Assembly (NCBI RefSeq): GCF_001570805.1
Contig: NZ_BCSJ01000018.1
Location: 186,001 to 250,000 of the forward strand
From: Brevibacterium epidermidis NBRC 14811
Lineage (GTDB): Bacteria > Actinomycetota > Actinomycetes > Actinomycetales > Brevibacteriaceae
Direction: 5' to 3'
DNA: 64,000 bases
Shown here: positions 1 to 9,364 of the stretch, piece by piece
Numbering within the stretch: the first letter of the stretch is position 1
Layout: each line of letters starts with the position of its first letter
Program-made: the position numbers and the translations under genes
The notes under the pieces: model-generated
The model's input: the letters and a program-made list of their open reading frames with translations, nothing else
Databases searched by the model: none
Told to the model about the DNA's origin: nothing

Positions 1-837
1 TACGCCCATCGACGCCGAATAGTCATACGTTCCGTAGTGCAACGAGGTCACACGCCCGGCCCCCGCCTGCAGCGCCGCCGCCAGCGGAACGGTGCCGTCC
101 GCGGCGAGGACGATCTGCGGAGTCTCGACCTGGATCTCGAACGTGATCGTCCCCTCGCCGAGGCTGTGCTCGGCTTCCAGCGCACGTGCGGCGAGCACCA
201 TCGCCCTCACTTGGTCGACGGTGCTGACCTTCGGCAACGTGAGCACGAGGTTCTCCGGCAGTCCGCCGCCCGCCTTGATGAGCTCGGACAGGAACAGGTC
301 GAGAGTGCGCAGACCGCGCTCCCGGGTCGGCTTCTCCATGCATTTGAACCGGATGCCCACGAAGCCGGGGGCGCCCTTCTCGGTGCGGCCGGCCACCGCA
401 TCGCGGGCGGCCTGGACGACCCACCGGTCCTCGGTCTCATCGCCCTGGTCGCCGAAGCCGTCTTCGAAGTCCAGACGCAGGTCCTCGATCGGTTCGCGTT
501 CGAGCTTGGCGGTGACCGCCTCGGCGAGGAGTTCGGCCTCTCTGGCCACCTGATGAATGCTCGCCACCTGGCCGGGGACTGCGGGACCGGATTCCTTCCG
601 GGCGGCGGTGATGACGCGTTCGGCCAGCTGCAGCATTCCGCCATGGGCCTCGACGCATTCGAGCGCCTGCTGTCCCCACTGATGAGGCAGGTTCGCACTC
701 GTACGGTGGCCGGGGACGTAGACGGTGTGCACGGGTTGGCGGACATCGCGGTCTCCGGGGTATGCGGTTGCCAGAAGCTCGTCCGTGTCTCCCAGCAGTG
801 AGTCGATATCGGCCAGTGTTGATCGTTCCACTTTCAC
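1..837 (-). CDS. CitE/HpcH-like aldolase-lyase (DUF6986 family), 3' end outside window
   Basis: The open frame runs off the left edge; 279 codons are present. The start is taken as GTG at 837, after an AGAAAGAG purine stretch; a second in-frame GTG at 831 is possible. The translation has the layout of the HpcH/HpaI-citrate lyase beta superfamily: an acidic LDFEDGFGD segment (about residue 125), a TLPKVS strand, an ITFEIQVETP strand with the acidic residue expected to bind metal, and HYGTYDYSASMG near the visible end. From memory this matches the actinobacterial DUF6986 group often found in purine gene clusters; the reaction is not established. It lies 102 bp downstream of malic enzyme on the same strand, so co-transcription is likely, and a malate-synthase-like or acyl-lyase role on glyoxylate is an inference only. 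Confidence 0.75.
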   Translation of the reverse strand, partial: MKVERSTLADIDSLLGDTDELLATAYPGDRDVRQPVHTVYVPGHRTSANLPHQWGQQALECVEAHGGMLQLAERVITAARKESGPAVPGQVASIHQVAREAELLAEAVTAKLEREPIEDLRLDFEDGFGDQGDETEDRWVVQAARDAVAGRTEKGAPGFVGIRFKCMEKPTRERGLRTLDLFLSELIKAGGGLPENLVLTLPKVSTVDQVRAMVLAARALEAEHSLGEGTITFEIQVETPQIVLAADGTVPLAAALQAGAGRVTSLHYGTYDYSASMGV

Positions 838-939
838 ATTCTCTTTCTCTGCACGGGGTTCGACGGCGAGGCGGCGGTGCCGGGCCTGGCCACATTGTCT
901 CTCATTCCCCACCCCCAGGCACGGAGACTCTCTGAGGTT

Positions 940-2319
940 TCAGGACGAGACCTGGGCGACCGCCTCGGCGACCTTCGTCGCGACCTCCGGGTCGAACACG
1001 GAGGGGATGACGTAGCCGGGGTGGAGTTCGTCCTCGGGTATGCACGAGGCGATGGCGTCGGCCGCGGCGACCATGATGTTCTCGTCGACGTCGCGGGCTT
1101 CGGCGTCGAGGAGTCCGCGGAAGATTCCGGGGAACGCGAGCACGTTGTTGATCTGGTTCGGGAAGTCGCTGCGGCCGGTGGCCACGACGGCTGCGTGCTT
1201 CGCCGCCTCGGCGGGGTCGACCTCGGGGTCGGGATTGGCCATGGCGAAGACCAGGGCGTCCTTGTTCATCGCTGCGATGTCGTCGCCGTTCAGCACGTTC
1301 GGGGCGGAGACGCCGATGAACACGTCGGCACCGACGACGGCTTCCTTCAGGCTGCCCGCGAAGCCTTCGGGGTTCGTGTTCGCCTGCAGCCACTTCTTGT
1401 GGTCGGTGTCGACCGTCGAGTCCGGACCGATCGCCCCATCACGTCCGCAGGCGATGATGTTCGTGGCCCCGGCGACCTGCAGGAGACGGATGATGGCGTT
1501 GCCGGCCGCGCCGACTCCGGAGACGACGATCCGCAGATCCTCGAGCTTCTTGCCCACGACCTTGAGCGCGTTCTTCAGTGCGGCGAGGGTGACGACGCCG
1601 GTTCCGTGCTGGTCATCGTGGAAGACGGGGATATCGAGTTCTTCGCGCAGGCGGGCCTCGATCTCGAAGCATCGCGGAGCCGCGATGTCCTCGAGGTTGA
1701 TTCCGCCGTAGGCCGGGGCGATGGCCTTGCAGATGGAGATGATCTCCTCGGTGTCCTTCGTATCGAGCGCCACCGGCCAGGCGTCGACGTCGGCGAACTG
1801 CTTGAACAGCACGGCCTTGCCCTCCATCACCGGCATGGCCGCCTCGGGGCCGATGTCGCCGAGGCCGAGCACCGCGGTGCCGTCGGTGACCACTGCGACG
1901 GTGTTGCGTTTGATCGTCAGGCGGCGCGCATCCTCTCTGTTCTCCGCGATCGCCTTGCACACGCGGGCCACTCCGGGGGTGTAGGCGCGGGAGAGGTCGT
2001 CGCGGTTGCGCAGGGGCACCTTCGGAGTGGATTCGAGCTTCCCGCCGAGGTGGAGGAGGAAAGTCCGGTCAGAGACCTTGTGGACCTCGACTCCCGTCAG
2101 GGCATTGAGGGCGTCGGAGACTTCGTCGGCGTGGGCGACATCGCGGGTGTCGGCGCTGACGTCGATGATGACCGAGTGCGGAGTGGATTCGACGACGTCG
2201 AGGGCGGTGACTGACGCGCCGGTGGCGGCGGCCGCGGCGACGAGGTCGGAGGTCGAGGCCTTCCCGACCTCAGTGCCGACGCGCAGAGTGATGGAATATC
2301 CGGGGCTGGTGGCAACCAT
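940..2319 (-). CDS. NAD(P)-dependent malic enzyme with N-terminal ACT-like domain
   Basis: The product has 459 residues. ATG at 2319 is chosen because AAGGAGG lies nine bases upstream; the TTG six bases earlier is too close to it. Residues 1-85 form a small ACT-like regulatory domain ([25 protein letters not shown]). The catalytic part follows: [39 protein letters not shown], the metal-binding FHDDQHGTG stretch, and a Rossmann segment [11 protein letters not shown]. It decarboxylates malate to pyruvate. Its place inside a urate/allantoin island, next to a CitE-like lyase and an IclR gene, suggests it removes malate made from glyoxylate. A TTTCC-N7-GGA inverted repeat lies about 25 bases upstream of the start. 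Confidence 0.92.
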   Translation of the reverse strand: MVATSPGYSITLRVGTEVGKASTSDLVAAAAATGASVTALDVVESTPHSVIIDVSADTRDVAHADEVSDALNALTGVEVHKVSDRTFLLHLGGKLESTPKVPLRNRDDLSRAYTPGVARVCKAIAENREDARRLTIKRNTVAVVTDGTAVLGLGDIGPEAAMPVMEGKAVLFKQFADVDAWPVALDTKDTEEIISICKAIAPAYGGINLEDIAAPRCFEIEARLREELDIPVFHDDQHGTGVVTLAALKNALKVVGKKLEDLRIVVSGVGAAGNAIIRLLQVAGATNIIACGRDGAIGPDSTVDTDHKKWLQANTNPEGFAGSLKEAVVGADVFIGVSAPNVLNGDDIAAMNKDALVFAMANPDPEVDPAEAAKHAAVVATGRSDFPNQINNVLAFPGIFRGLLDAEARDVDENIMVAAADAIASCIPEDELHPGYVIPSVFDPEVATKVAEAVAQVSS

Positions 2320-2344
2320 GGGCAATATCCTCCTTGATATCGTC

Positions 2345-2361
2345 TTTCCGTATTATGGATA
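2345..2361. promoter_or_regulatory. Putative IclR-family operator (TTTCC-N7-GGA type)
   Basis: TTTCCGTATTATGGATA lies in the divergent region between malic enzyme and the iclR gene. The same spacing of TTCC and GGA half-sites appears before the glycerate kinase gene (8104), hyi (16208 and 16229) and the purine permease (24070). The shared geometry and the recurrence before purine genes are what is seen; binding by the adjacent IclR protein is inferred. Confidence 0.5.
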
Positions 2362-2405
2362 GCAACTTTTGCCTAGTGGAAATTCTAGACCGTGTGAGTG
2401 AATTC

Positions 2406-2419
2406 GGAAAGTTTATTCC
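2406..2419. promoter_or_regulatory. Inverted repeat GGAA-N6-TTCC upstream of iclR
   Basis: GGAAAGTTTATTCC is an inverted repeat about 63 bases before the iclR start and just before a TAGACT hexamer (2430) that could be a -10 box. The same GGAA-N6-TTCC core occurs at 8018-8031. It may be an autoregulatory site, but a 14-bp repeat alone is weak evidence. Confidence 0.35.
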
Positions 2420-2481
2420 ATTTCAGGGCTAGACTGAACGCAGTTTCACTGCCGAGACTCCCCACAGATTAAGGAACATCG

Positions 2482-3261
2482 ATGAGCAGCAAGGACACCC
2501 CGGCGATCCGCCAGTCGAAGGGCGGCGTGCAGTCCGTCGAACGTGCGTTCGGACTGCTTGAGTGCATCGCGAACTCCGCAGGCTCCGCGACGCTGAGCCA
2601 TATCGCCGCGGACGTCAATCTGCCGCTGCCGACGATCCACCGTCTGCTCAACACCCTGGTCAATCTCGGCGTAGTCCGGCAGCTGCCCGATCGCGGGTAT
2701 GCGCTCGGACCCGGGCTGGTCCGCCTCGGAGATATCGCCGGATCTCAGCTCGGCGCAATTGCCCGGCCCTATCTGCGCGAACTCGTCGCCGAACTCGGGG
2801 AATCGGCGAACGTGGCGACGATGGACGGAGACATGGTCGTCTACGTCGATCAGGTCGCGTCGGAACGGCAGATGAGGATGTTCACCGAGGTGGGACGCCG
2901 TGCCCATATGCACGCCACCGGGGTCGGCAAGGCCATCCTCGCGGGCCTCGATTCCGAGCAGGTGCGGCATATCGCCACCACCGCCGGAATGCCCACTCCC
3001 ACGGAGTACAGCATCGGGACGATCGACGGTCTCGAAGCCGAGCTCGAGCTCATCCGCGAGCGCGGCTATGCCATCGACGAACAGGAGCAGGAGCTCGGAG
3101 TGCGCTGCTTCGCCATGGCCATCCCCGACTCCCCCGCCCCCTTGGCGATCTCCGTATCAGGGCCGATCAGCCGCGTCGACCAGTCATTTGCCGATCGCGC
3201 CGTGCCGCTGCTCAAAGAAGCGGCCGCCCGCATCTCCGCAGAGATGCAGAGCGGCCGCTGA
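2482..3261 (+). CDS. IclR-family transcriptional regulator of purine/glyoxylate genes
   Basis: The product has 259 residues, normal for IclR proteins, with AAGGA before ATG. An N-terminal winged helix-turn-helix (about 17-75: VERAFGLLECI, TLSHIAADVNLPLPTIHRLLNTL) is followed by the IclR effector domain (about 90-250), with GRRAHMHATGVGKAILAG and the YAIDEQEQELGVRCFAMAIP segment typical of the ligand pocket. It is divergent from malic enzyme and lies inside the purine cluster, so an AllR-like role sensing glyoxylate or an allantoin-derived ligand is plausible by analogy with E. coli AllR. It is convergent with aceE. The family is certain; the regulon is inferred from context and from the shared upstream repeats. 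Confidence 0.9.
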   Translation: MSSKDTPAIRQSKGGVQSVERAFGLLECIANSAGSATLSHIAADVNLPLPTIHRLLNTLVNLGVVRQLPDRGYALGPGLVRLGDIAGSQLGAIARPYLRELVAELGESANVATMDGDMVVYVDQVASERQMRMFTEVGRRAHMHATGVGKAILAGLDSEQVRHIATTAGMPTPTEYSIGTIDGLEAELELIRERGYAIDEQEQELGVRCFAMAIPDSPAPLAISVSGPISRVDQSFADRAVPLLKEAAARISAEMQSGR

Positions 3262-3268
3262 CCCTGCG

Positions 3269-3288
3269 CTCCTGAACCTGGTCAGGAG
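3269..3288. terminator. Short hairpin between convergent iclR and aceE
   Basis: CTCCTGA-ACCTGG-TCAGGAG forms a seven-base-pair stem with a six-base loop between the iclR stop (3261) and the aceE stop (3282-3284). There is no clear T-run, so it is only a weak candidate for a bidirectional terminator. Confidence 0.35.
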
Positions 3289-6029
3289 TCTCCGCCGGCC
3301 GTTCCCGAGGTTCCGGCGTTGACGTCGTTGAGGCGATAACGTCGAGCCGCCTCGGCGGGGATGGACCCGTCGATCTCACCGCGCTTGGCGAGCAGCTGCA
3401 GGGTGCGCACGACCATCGAGTGCGCGTCGATCTTGAAGTGCCGGCGAGCGGCCGCACGGGTATCGGAGAAGCCGAACCCGTCGGCGCCCAGCGTCGCGAA
3501 ATCGTGGTCGAGGAACGGCCGGATGAGGTCCGGCTGGGTCGAGTCGAAATCGCTCGTGGCCACGATCGGCCCCGGGTGACCTTCCAGCTTCTGCCGCACA
3601 TAGGGCACGCGATCCGCGGCTTCGTCGTCGCCTGCGGCCGCGTTGAGTTCCGCGGCTTCGCATTCGAGACCGTCACGGCGCAGCTGCGCCCACGAGGTCA
3701 CCGACCATACGGCGGCGTCGACGCCCCAGTCGGCTGAGAGCAGCTCCCGGGCTTCGAGCGCCCAGGGCACTGCCACACCGGAGGCGAGCAGCTGCGCTTG
3801 CGGACGGTCGCCCGCAGCCGCCTCGGCGACGCGATGGATTCCCTTGAGGATGCCCTCGACGTCGACGTCCTCCGGCTCAGCGGGCTGGAGCATCGGCTCG
3901 TTGTACACGGTGAGGTAGTACATGACGTTGCGCGCGTCTTCGCCGAGGTCGTGCTCGCCGTACATGCGGTGCAGACCGTCGCGGACGATGTGACCGATCT
4001 CGTAGCCGTAGGCCGGGTCGTAGACGCGCACGGCCGGGTTCGTGGCCGCGAGCACCGGTGAGTGTCCGTCGGCGTGCTGCAGTCCTTCGCCGGTCAGGGT
4101 CGTCCGTCCGGCGGTGGCGCCGATGATGAACCCGCGGGTCATCTGGTCGCCGGCGGCCCAGAAGGCGTCGCCGGTGCGCTGGAACCCGAACATCGAGTAG
4201 AACACGTAGATCGGGATCATCGGTTCGCCGTGGGTGGAGTACGCGGTTCCGGCGGCGGTGAAGCCGGCTGCGGCACCGGCTTCGTTGATGCCCACGTGGA
4301 GGAGCTGACCGCTCACGGCTTCTTTGTACGAGAGGAACATCTCGCGGTCGACGGCGAGGTAGTTCTGCCCGTTCGGGTTGTAGATCTTCGCGGTCGGGAA
4401 GAACGCGTCGATTCCGAAGGTGCGGGCCTCATCGGGGATGATGGGCACGATCCGCTCGCCCAGTCCCTTCTCGCGCATGAGGTCCTTGAGCAGCCGGACG
4501 AAGGCCATCGTCGAGGCCGCCATCTGCTGCCCGGAGCCCTTCTTCGTCTGCGAGAACGCCTTGTCACTCGGCGCAGGCAGGGTGATCCGGTTGTTCTCCG
4601 GTTTGCGCGTCGGCAGGAATCCGCCGAGCTGACGCCGGCGGTCGAGCATGTACTGGATCTCCTCGGAGTCCTTGCCCGGGTGGTAGTACGGCACCGCGTA
4701 CGGGTCTTCGTCGATGACCTTGTCGCTGATCGGGATGTCCATCCGATCACGGAAGGCCTTGACGTCGGCGGCGGTGAACTTCTTCATCTGGTGGGTGGCG
4801 TTGCGGGACTCGAACGTCGTGCCCAGTCCGTAGCCCTTGACGGTCTGGACGAGGATGACGGTCGGCTTGCCCTTGGTGTTCACGGCCTTCTGGTAGGCGG
4901 CGAAGACCTTGTGATAGTCGTGGCCGCCGCGCTTGAGGTTCCAGATGTCGTCATCGGTCAGGTGGTCGACGAGGCCCTTCGTCGCGGGGGTCCGGCCGAA
5001 GAAGTTGTCGCGGATGAATCCGCCGGATTCGGCCTTGAAGGTCTGGTAGTCGCCGTCGAGGGTCTCATTCATGATCTTCACGAGGTCGCCGGTGCGGTCC
5101 TTGGCCAGCAGGTCGTCCCATTCGCGGCCCCACAGCACCTTGATGACGTCCCAGCCGGCGCCGGTGAATGTGGCTTCGAGCTCCTGGACGATCTTTCCGT
5201 TTCCGCGCACGGGTCCGTCGAGGCGCTGGAGGTTGCAGTTGATGACGAAGGTGAGGTTGTCCAGCCCTTCGTTCGCGGCCAGCTGCAGGGCGCCGCGCGA
5301 TTCGGGTTCGTCCATCTCGCCGTCGCCGAGGAACGCCCACACTCGCTGGTCCGAGGTGTCGGTGATGCCGCGGTTGTGCAGGTAGCGGTTCATCTGCGCC
5401 TGGTAGATCGCGTTGATCGGACCCAGACCCATCGACACGGTCGGGAACTGCCAGAATTCCGGCATCAGCCGCGGGTGCGGATACGAGCTCAGTCCGTGCG
5501 GTGCGCGTGAGACCTCCTGGCGGAATCCGTCGAGGTCAGCCTCGGTGAGGCGGCCTTCGAGGAAGGCTCGAGCGTACATTCCCGGTGAGGCATGGCCTTG
5601 GAAGAAGATCTGATCGCCGCCGCCGGGATGGTCCTGGCCGCGGAAGAAATTGTTGAACCCGATTTCGTAGAGGGTGGCGGCTCCGGCGTAGGTGGAGATG
5701 TGACCGCCCACGGAGATCTCGGGCCGCTGCGCCCGGTGGACGAGCATCGCGGCGTTCCAGCGCAGCCACCTGCGGAAGCGGCGTTCGACCTTCTCCTCGC
5801 CGGGATAGAACGGCTCCTGGTCGACGGGGATCGTGTTGACGTAGTCAGTGGTGGTGACCTTGGGTTGGGCGACGGAGTTCGTGGCCGCGCGTGCACGCAG
5901 CGCCTCCATGATCTCGCCCGCGCGCTGGGTTCCGCGCGCGTCGACGAGCCCCTCCCAGGACTCGATCCATTCATCGACTTCTTCGTCGGTGATTCCCCTC
6001 GAACTCGCCGAGGTTGTGTCCTGTGTCAT
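3282..6029 (-). CDS. aceE: Pyruvate dehydrogenase E1 component, homodimeric type
   Basis: The product has 915 residues, the usual length for homodimeric thiamine-diphosphate AceE, unlike the alpha/beta type. Recognisable parts are [24 protein letters not shown] near the N-terminus, the ThDP motif [12 protein letters not shown] to [16 protein letters not shown], the transketolase-like central part ([34 protein letters not shown]) and the C-terminal [16 protein letters not shown] segment. It decarboxylates pyruvate and loads acetyl groups onto the E2 lipoyl domain in the cytosol. Uricase lies upstream on the same strand with a 96-bp gap containing a strong stem-loop, so transcription is probably separate. 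The neighbouring malic enzyme makes its substrate. Confidence 0.97.
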   Translation of the reverse strand: MTQDTTSASSRGITDEEVDEWIESWEGLVDARGTQRAGEIMEALRARAATNSVAQPKVTTTDYVNTIPVDQEPFYPGEEKVERRFRRWLRWNAAMLVHRAQRPEISVGGHISTYAGAATLYEIGFNNFFRGQDHPGGGDQIFFQGHASPGMYARAFLEGRLTEADLDGFRQEVSRAPHGLSSYPHPRLMPEFWQFPTVSMGLGPINAIYQAQMNRYLHNRGITDTSDQRVWAFLGDGEMDEPESRGALQLAANEGLDNLTFVINCNLQRLDGPVRGNGKIVQELEATFTGAGWDVIKVLWGREWDDLLAKDRTGDLVKIMNETLDGDYQTFKAESGGFIRDNFFGRTPATKGLVDHLTDDDIWNLKRGGHDYHKVFAAYQKAVNTKGKPTVILVQTVKGYGLGTTFESRNATHQMKKFTAADVKAFRDRMDIPISDKVIDEDPYAVPYYHPGKDSEEIQYMLDRRRQLGGFLPTRKPENNRITLPAPSDKAFSQTKKGSGQQMAASTMAFVRLLKDLMREKGLGERIVPIIPDEARTFGIDAFFPTAKIYNPNGQNYLAVDREMFLSYKEAVSGQLLHVGINEAGAAAGFTAAGTAYSTHGEPMIPIYVFYSMFGFQRTGDAFWAAGDQMTRGFIIGATAGRTTLTGEGLQHADGHSPVLAATNPAVRVYDPAYGYEIGHIVRDGLHRMYGEHDLGEDARNVMYYLTVYNEPMLQPAEPEDVDVEGILKGIHRVAEAAAGDRPQAQLLASGVAVPWALEARELLSADWGVDAAVWSVTSWAQLRRDGLECEAAELNAAAGDDEAADRVPYVRQKLEGHPGPIVATSDFDSTQPDLIRPFLDHDFATLGADGFGFSDTRAAARRHFKIDAHSMVVRTLQLLAKRGEIDGSIPAEAARRYRLNDVNAGTSGTAGGDS

Positions 6030-6054
6030 AACGGGGGTTTCCTTCTCACGGGGT

Positions 6055-6087
6055 CCGGGCTCCCGGAACAGTACCCCGGGAGCCCGG
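6055..6087 (-). terminator. 12-bp perfect stem-loop between uricase and aceE
   Basis: CCGGGCTCCCGG (6055-6066) pairs exactly with CCGGGAGCCCGG (6076-6087) around a nine-base loop. On the minus strand it follows the uricase stop and sits 26 bases before the aceE ATG. No T-run follows, so it may terminate the uricase transcript or act as a leader structure of aceE. Confidence 0.5.
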
Positions 6088-6125
6088 AGATGGAAAGTCC
6101 TGTCTCAGCAGGTGATGGTCAGATC

Positions 6126-7010
6126 TCAGCAGAAGCCGGCGATCTGTGCCCAGGCATCCTTGTTCTCGTCGACGCCGTCACGGGTGAAGGTGGCTTCGAT
6201 GAGGCCGTAGGGGCGGTCGGCGACGATGAAGACCTCGTTCGGATTCTCGAGTCCGAAGCGTTCGATGTCGTAGAGGAAGTGATGCTTGTTCGGGCAGGAG
6301 AAGCGGATCTCGTCGATCTCCGGCACGGCCTCGATGACCTTCTCGCCCATCTGGTACAGCGTGTGCTGCAGGGCGTGGGAGAAGTGATCGGTGAAGGAGT
6401 CGAGGATGATCTCCTTGACTCGGCGGTACACGGCTTCGAAGTCGAGGTCGGTGGTGTTGTAGATCCAGCGGGTGGCGATATCGGTGGCCAGTATCCGGTC
6501 CTCGGTCTCCGGCAGAGTCGTGTATTTGTCCTTCGGGTAGCCGACGAAGCCGGATTCCGTGGTCTTGAGCACGGTGAGTCCGTTGAAGCCGGAGATCAGC
6601 GTGTCCTTGTCGCCGTCGCGGGTGAAGACGGCGGTGCGGACCTCGGGTGCGGACTTGAAGAACGAGTGCTTGTGGTCGTTGATCCGGTCCCAGCCGTATT
6701 CTTCGGCCTCCCAGCGTCCGCCGGTGACCCAGTCGAAGCTTGAGGTGAAGTGGTCGGCCAGGCCCATGAGGAACTGTTCGGGCGAGCTCACGCCCAGTTC
6801 CTTGGCCTTCGCGAAGACCGTGTTCTTCTGGGTGTCGGTGGCGACGACGTGTTCGTTGTTGCCTTCGGTATGTGCGGTCTCGAAGTCGCCCCACAGCTGC
6901 GAGGTGACGTTGAGATCGCGGATCTCATGGCGGTCAGAATCGCGGTAGACCCGCATCAGTCGGTTCTCCGCCTTGCCGTACTGGTTCGATGTCAGTCGGA
7001 CCTTGCTCAT
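6126..7010 (-). CDS. pucL: Urate oxidase (uricase, cofactor-free)
   Basis: The product has 294 residues, normal for the family. It carries YGKAENRLMRVYRD with the catalytic lysine, the VATDTQKNTVFAKAKE segment with the partner threonine, the HSFFKS stretch, FVGYPKDKYTTLPETEDRILAT and the HHFLYD motif, all typical of the two-T-fold cofactor-independent enzyme. It oxidises urate to 5-hydroxyisourate and releases hydrogen peroxide. It is the last gene of the uraD-uraH-uricase set on the minus strand, 155 bp after uraH, and the two neighbours process its unstable product. The bacterial enzyme is cytosolic; no secretion or peroxisomal signal is seen. Confidence 0.97.
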   Translation of the reverse strand: MSKVRLTSNQYGKAENRLMRVYRDSDRHEIRDLNVTSQLWGDFETAHTEGNNEHVVATDTQKNTVFAKAKELGVSSPEQFLMGLADHFTSSFDWVTGGRWEAEEYGWDRINDHKHSFFKSAPEVRTAVFTRDGDKDTLISGFNGLTVLKTTESGFVGYPKDKYTTLPETEDRILATDIATRWIYNTTDLDFEAVYRRVKEIILDSFTDHFSHALQHTLYQMGEKVIEAVPEIDEIRFSCPNKHHFLYDIERFGLENPNEVFIVADRPYGLIEATFTRDGVDENKDAWAQIAGFC

Positions 7011-7165
7011 TTTCTTCCTCCAGTTCGTCGGCGTGCGAGCCTGCGCACACCGTGACCATTCGATTGGCGAGGCCTGCCGGAACGGACCGGTCGGCTTCGG
7101 CGGTTTGTTGAGGATGGAGATCCTGCAGGGGGCCTGCTTCCCCTGATTGCGATTATGTGAGCGGC

Positions 7166-7489
7166 TCAGCTGCCGCGGTAGGTGCTGTAAGCGAAGGGGC
7201 TGAGCAGCAGCGGAATGTGATAGTGCTCCTGCCCTGCCTGAACGGTGAAGTCGATGGTGACAACGGGGTGGAAGTGGTCGATCTCCCGGGCTTCGAAGTA
7301 GTCGCCGGTGCCGAAGACGATCCGGTAGTCTCCCGGCTCAAGGTGGTCGGGGCCGAAGTCGGAGACTCTTCCGTTGTCGTCGGTGCGGGCCGAGACGATG
7401 ACCTCGTCACCGGAGTAGAGAGTGACTTCGAGGTCGGCGGCCGGGGTGCCGACCATCGAGTCGAGTGCGTGGGCGGTGATGAAGCTCAT
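7166..7489 (-). CDS. uraH: 5-Hydroxyisourate hydrolase
   Basis: The product has 107 residues, the usual size of transthyretin-related HIU hydrolases. It begins with ITAHALDSMVGTPA, contains the active-site segment DHFHPVVTIDF, and ends with YSTYRGS, the C-terminal tetrapeptide signature that separates hydrolases from transthyretin. It hydrolyses 5-hydroxyisourate to OHCU, the second step of urate breakdown. Its ATG overlaps the uraD stop by four bases (ATGA), which indicates translational coupling. Confidence 0.97.
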   Translation of the reverse strand: MSFITAHALDSMVGTPAADLEVTLYSGDEVIVSARTDDNGRVSDFGPDHLEPGDYRIVFGTGDYFEAREIDHFHPVVTIDFTVQAGQEHYHIPLLLSPFAYSTYRGS

Positions 7490-7977
7490 GCGAGGATTCC
7501 TTCGAGTCTCAGTTCGGCGATCTGGATGAGCTGTTCGCCGACCTCGGCGGTCTCATCCTCTTCGGTATTGTCCATGCGGCGCTGCAGTTCGGACAGGATC
7601 TCTTCGGGTGCGCGCCCGGCGGCGCGGATGAGGAAGACGCGGTCGAAGCGGGCTTCGTAGGCGGCGTTGCCCTCGGCCAGCTGGGACTGCACATCTGCTT
7701 CCAGGGTGCCGAGTCCGGCCTGTTCACGGCTCGAGTGGGCCGCCTCGGCGCTCTCGCCCTTCGCCTTCTCACCGATGCGCGGATGGTGGGACATGGCCGC
7801 GTCGATCTCGGCGGTGGTCAGCGGTGCAGCGGATCGGGACGCGGCCGTCGCGGAGTCGAGGTCGGTCAGGGGGCGGGCATCGACGATCGCGTCGATCCAC
7901 CGGTCGACATCGAGGCAGGGACGCAGAACTCCGCGGGCGTCATCGGCCGGGAGTCGATTGAACTCGGCCAGGTCCAC
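7486..7977 (-). CDS. uraD: OHCU decarboxylase
   Basis: The product has 163 residues, starting at GTG 7977 with AGGAGGT just upstream. It has the family's MSHHPRIGEK motif with the catalytic histidine, an AHSSREQAGL segment, and FDRVFLIRAAGRAPEEILSELQRRMDN near the C-terminus. It converts 2-oxo-4-hydroxy-4-carboxy-5-ureidoimidazoline to S-allantoin. It is the first gene of the uraD-uraH-uricase transcription unit and is divergent from the glycerate kinase gene; the shared 199-bp region holds two different inverted repeats. Confidence 0.95.
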   Translation of the reverse strand: MDLAEFNRLPADDARGVLRPCLDVDRWIDAIVDARPLTDLDSATAASRSAAPLTTAEIDAAMSHHPRIGEKAKGESAEAAHSSREQAGLGTLEADVQSQLAEGNAAYEARFDRVFLIRAAGRAPEEILSELQRRMDNTEEDETAEVGEQLIQIAELRLEGILA

Positions 7978-8013
7978 GGTGACCTCCTAGGCAGGCGCTG
8001 AATGACTTTCACC

Positions 8014-8035
8014 GTTCGGAATACCATTTCCGAAC
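8014..8035. promoter_or_regulatory. Perfect inverted repeat upstream of uraD
   Basis: GTTCGGAA-N6-TTCCGAAC is a perfect 8+8 inverted repeat 37 bases upstream of the uraD start. The GGAA-N6-TTCC core is the same as at 2406. It is a likely operator for the urate genes; the regulator is unknown. Confidence 0.5.
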
Positions 8036-8103
8036 AACTGATCCGAGTCTGCTGGGCGCCATCGGCAATGTCAAATTGCTCACACATTTTTGTGGAAACT
8101 TTC

Positions 8104-8118
8104 TTCCGTATGGTGGAT
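8104..8118. promoter_or_regulatory. Putative IclR-family operator before glycerate kinase
   Basis: TTCCGTATGGTGGAT has the same TTCC-N7-GGA spacing, and a similar centre, as the sites at 2345 and 16208. It lies about 60 bases upstream of the glycerate kinase start, a position suited to repression. Confidence 0.5.
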
Positions 8119-8176
8119 ACTGTTCATGTGGCAACTGCCGCACACCCGGTCATCGACGATGAGGTTGAATGAGTGC

Positions 8177-9334
8177 ATGAGCCTGAAAACGACAGATCAG
8201 ACCCCGTCATTCGTCTGCGCCCCTGACTCCTTCAAGGGCTCAGCCTCCGCTCCTGCCGCCGCGGCCGCCATGGCCCGCGGAGTTCGGGCGGTGTTCCCCG
8301 AAGCGCGGGTCACCGAGCTGCCCTTCGCCGACGGCGGGGAGGGCACGCTCGACGCACTGCTTGCCGTGTGGGGAACTCAGCCGCGCACAGTCGACACGGT
8401 CGATGCCCTGGGCAGGACCACCTCGGCGGCCTTCGGCCTCTCCCCCGACGGGAAGACCGCGGTCATCGAAGCGGCCCAGGCCAACGGCCTGCCACAGGTC
8501 TCGGACGTCGAACTGCAGCCCGAGCGCGCCGACACCTTCGGCGTCGGTCGCATCACGGCCGCGGCCCTCGACCTCGGGGTCGAGGAGATCCTGCTGTGCA
8601 TCGGCGGTTCGGCGAGCACGGACGGCGGGACCGGAATACTGGCCGCCCTCGGCGCCCGCTTCTCCGATGCGAACGGCGATCCCGTCGCACCCGGCGGCGG
8701 TGGGCTGGCCGCGATCTCCGCGGTCGACACCACGGGGCTCGACCAGCGGGCCACAGCGGTGCGGTGGCGGATCGCCGTCGACGTCGACAATCCGCTCACC
8801 GGACCCCGCGGGGCCGCCGCGGTCTTCGGTCCGCAGAAGGGAGCGGACGCGAACTCGGTGGACGTGCTCGATTCCGGGCTCGGTCACTTGGCCGAAGTGC
8901 TCACCGGCACCTCTGCCGACGCCGAGGCCCTGGCGGCGACGCCGGGATTCGGGGCCGCTGGCGGGATCCCGCTGGCGCTGACGAAGCTGCTCGGCGCCGA
9001 GGTGGTGCCCGGCTCGACGATGGTCGCCGAGGCCGTGGGACTGACCGCGGCCCTGGCCGACGCGGACTTCGTGCTCACCGGAGAGGGATCCTTCGATTCC
9101 CAATCCTTGGGCGGGAAGGTCGTCGCGGCCGTACGGGACCACGCCCCCGCCTCGGCGAGGGTGATCGTCATCGCCGGTCGGGTCGGACTGTCCGCCGCGG
9201 AATGCCGGGACGCCGGAATCACGGCGGCGCTGTCGATCGCACCGGGACCGGCGGACCTGGCCACACTGTCCGAACGCGCCGAAGCGCTCATCGAGGACAC
9301 GGCCGCGCAGGCGTGCGCACTCGCGGCTGTCTGA
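8177..9334 (+). CDS. glxK: Glycerate kinase (GlxK/GarK family)
   Basis: The product is 385 residues when started at ATG 8177, which places the conserved CAPDSFKGS motif about 14 residues in, as in the family; the open frame extends 29 codons further upstream without family likeness. Motifs are LPFADGGEGT, the GGSASTDGGTGIL loop, a GPRGAA segment and a C-terminal GEGSFDSQSLGGK. It phosphorylates D-glycerate made by GlxR from tartronate semialdehyde, completing the glyoxylate-to-glycolysis route of this island. It is divergent from uraD, has an IclR-type repeat upstream, and is followed 30 bp later by a peroxiredoxin gene. Confidence 0.93.
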   Translation: MSLKTTDQTPSFVCAPDSFKGSASAPAAAAAMARGVRAVFPEARVTELPFADGGEGTLDALLAVWGTQPRTVDTVDALGRTTSAAFGLSPDGKTAVIEAAQANGLPQVSDVELQPERADTFGVGRITAAALDLGVEEILLCIGGSASTDGGTGILAALGARFSDANGDPVAPGGGGLAAISAVDTTGLDQRATAVRWRIAVDVDNPLTGPRGAAAVFGPQKGADANSVDVLDSGLGHLAEVLTGTSADAEALAATPGFGAAGGIPLALTKLLGAEVVPGSTMVAEAVGLTAALADADFVLTGEGSFDSQSLGGKVVAAVRDHAPASARVIVIAGRVGLSAAECRDAGITAALSIAPGPADLATLSERAEALIEDTAAQACALAAV

Positions 9335-9364
9335 CACTCCATTTCAACGACGAAAGGACGCACC

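Noticed and set aside
4062-5510. Long open frame opposite aceE (482 codons)
   Set aside because: It is the mirror of a GC-biased real gene; the composition is Val/Gly/Asp/Arg-rich without any domain.
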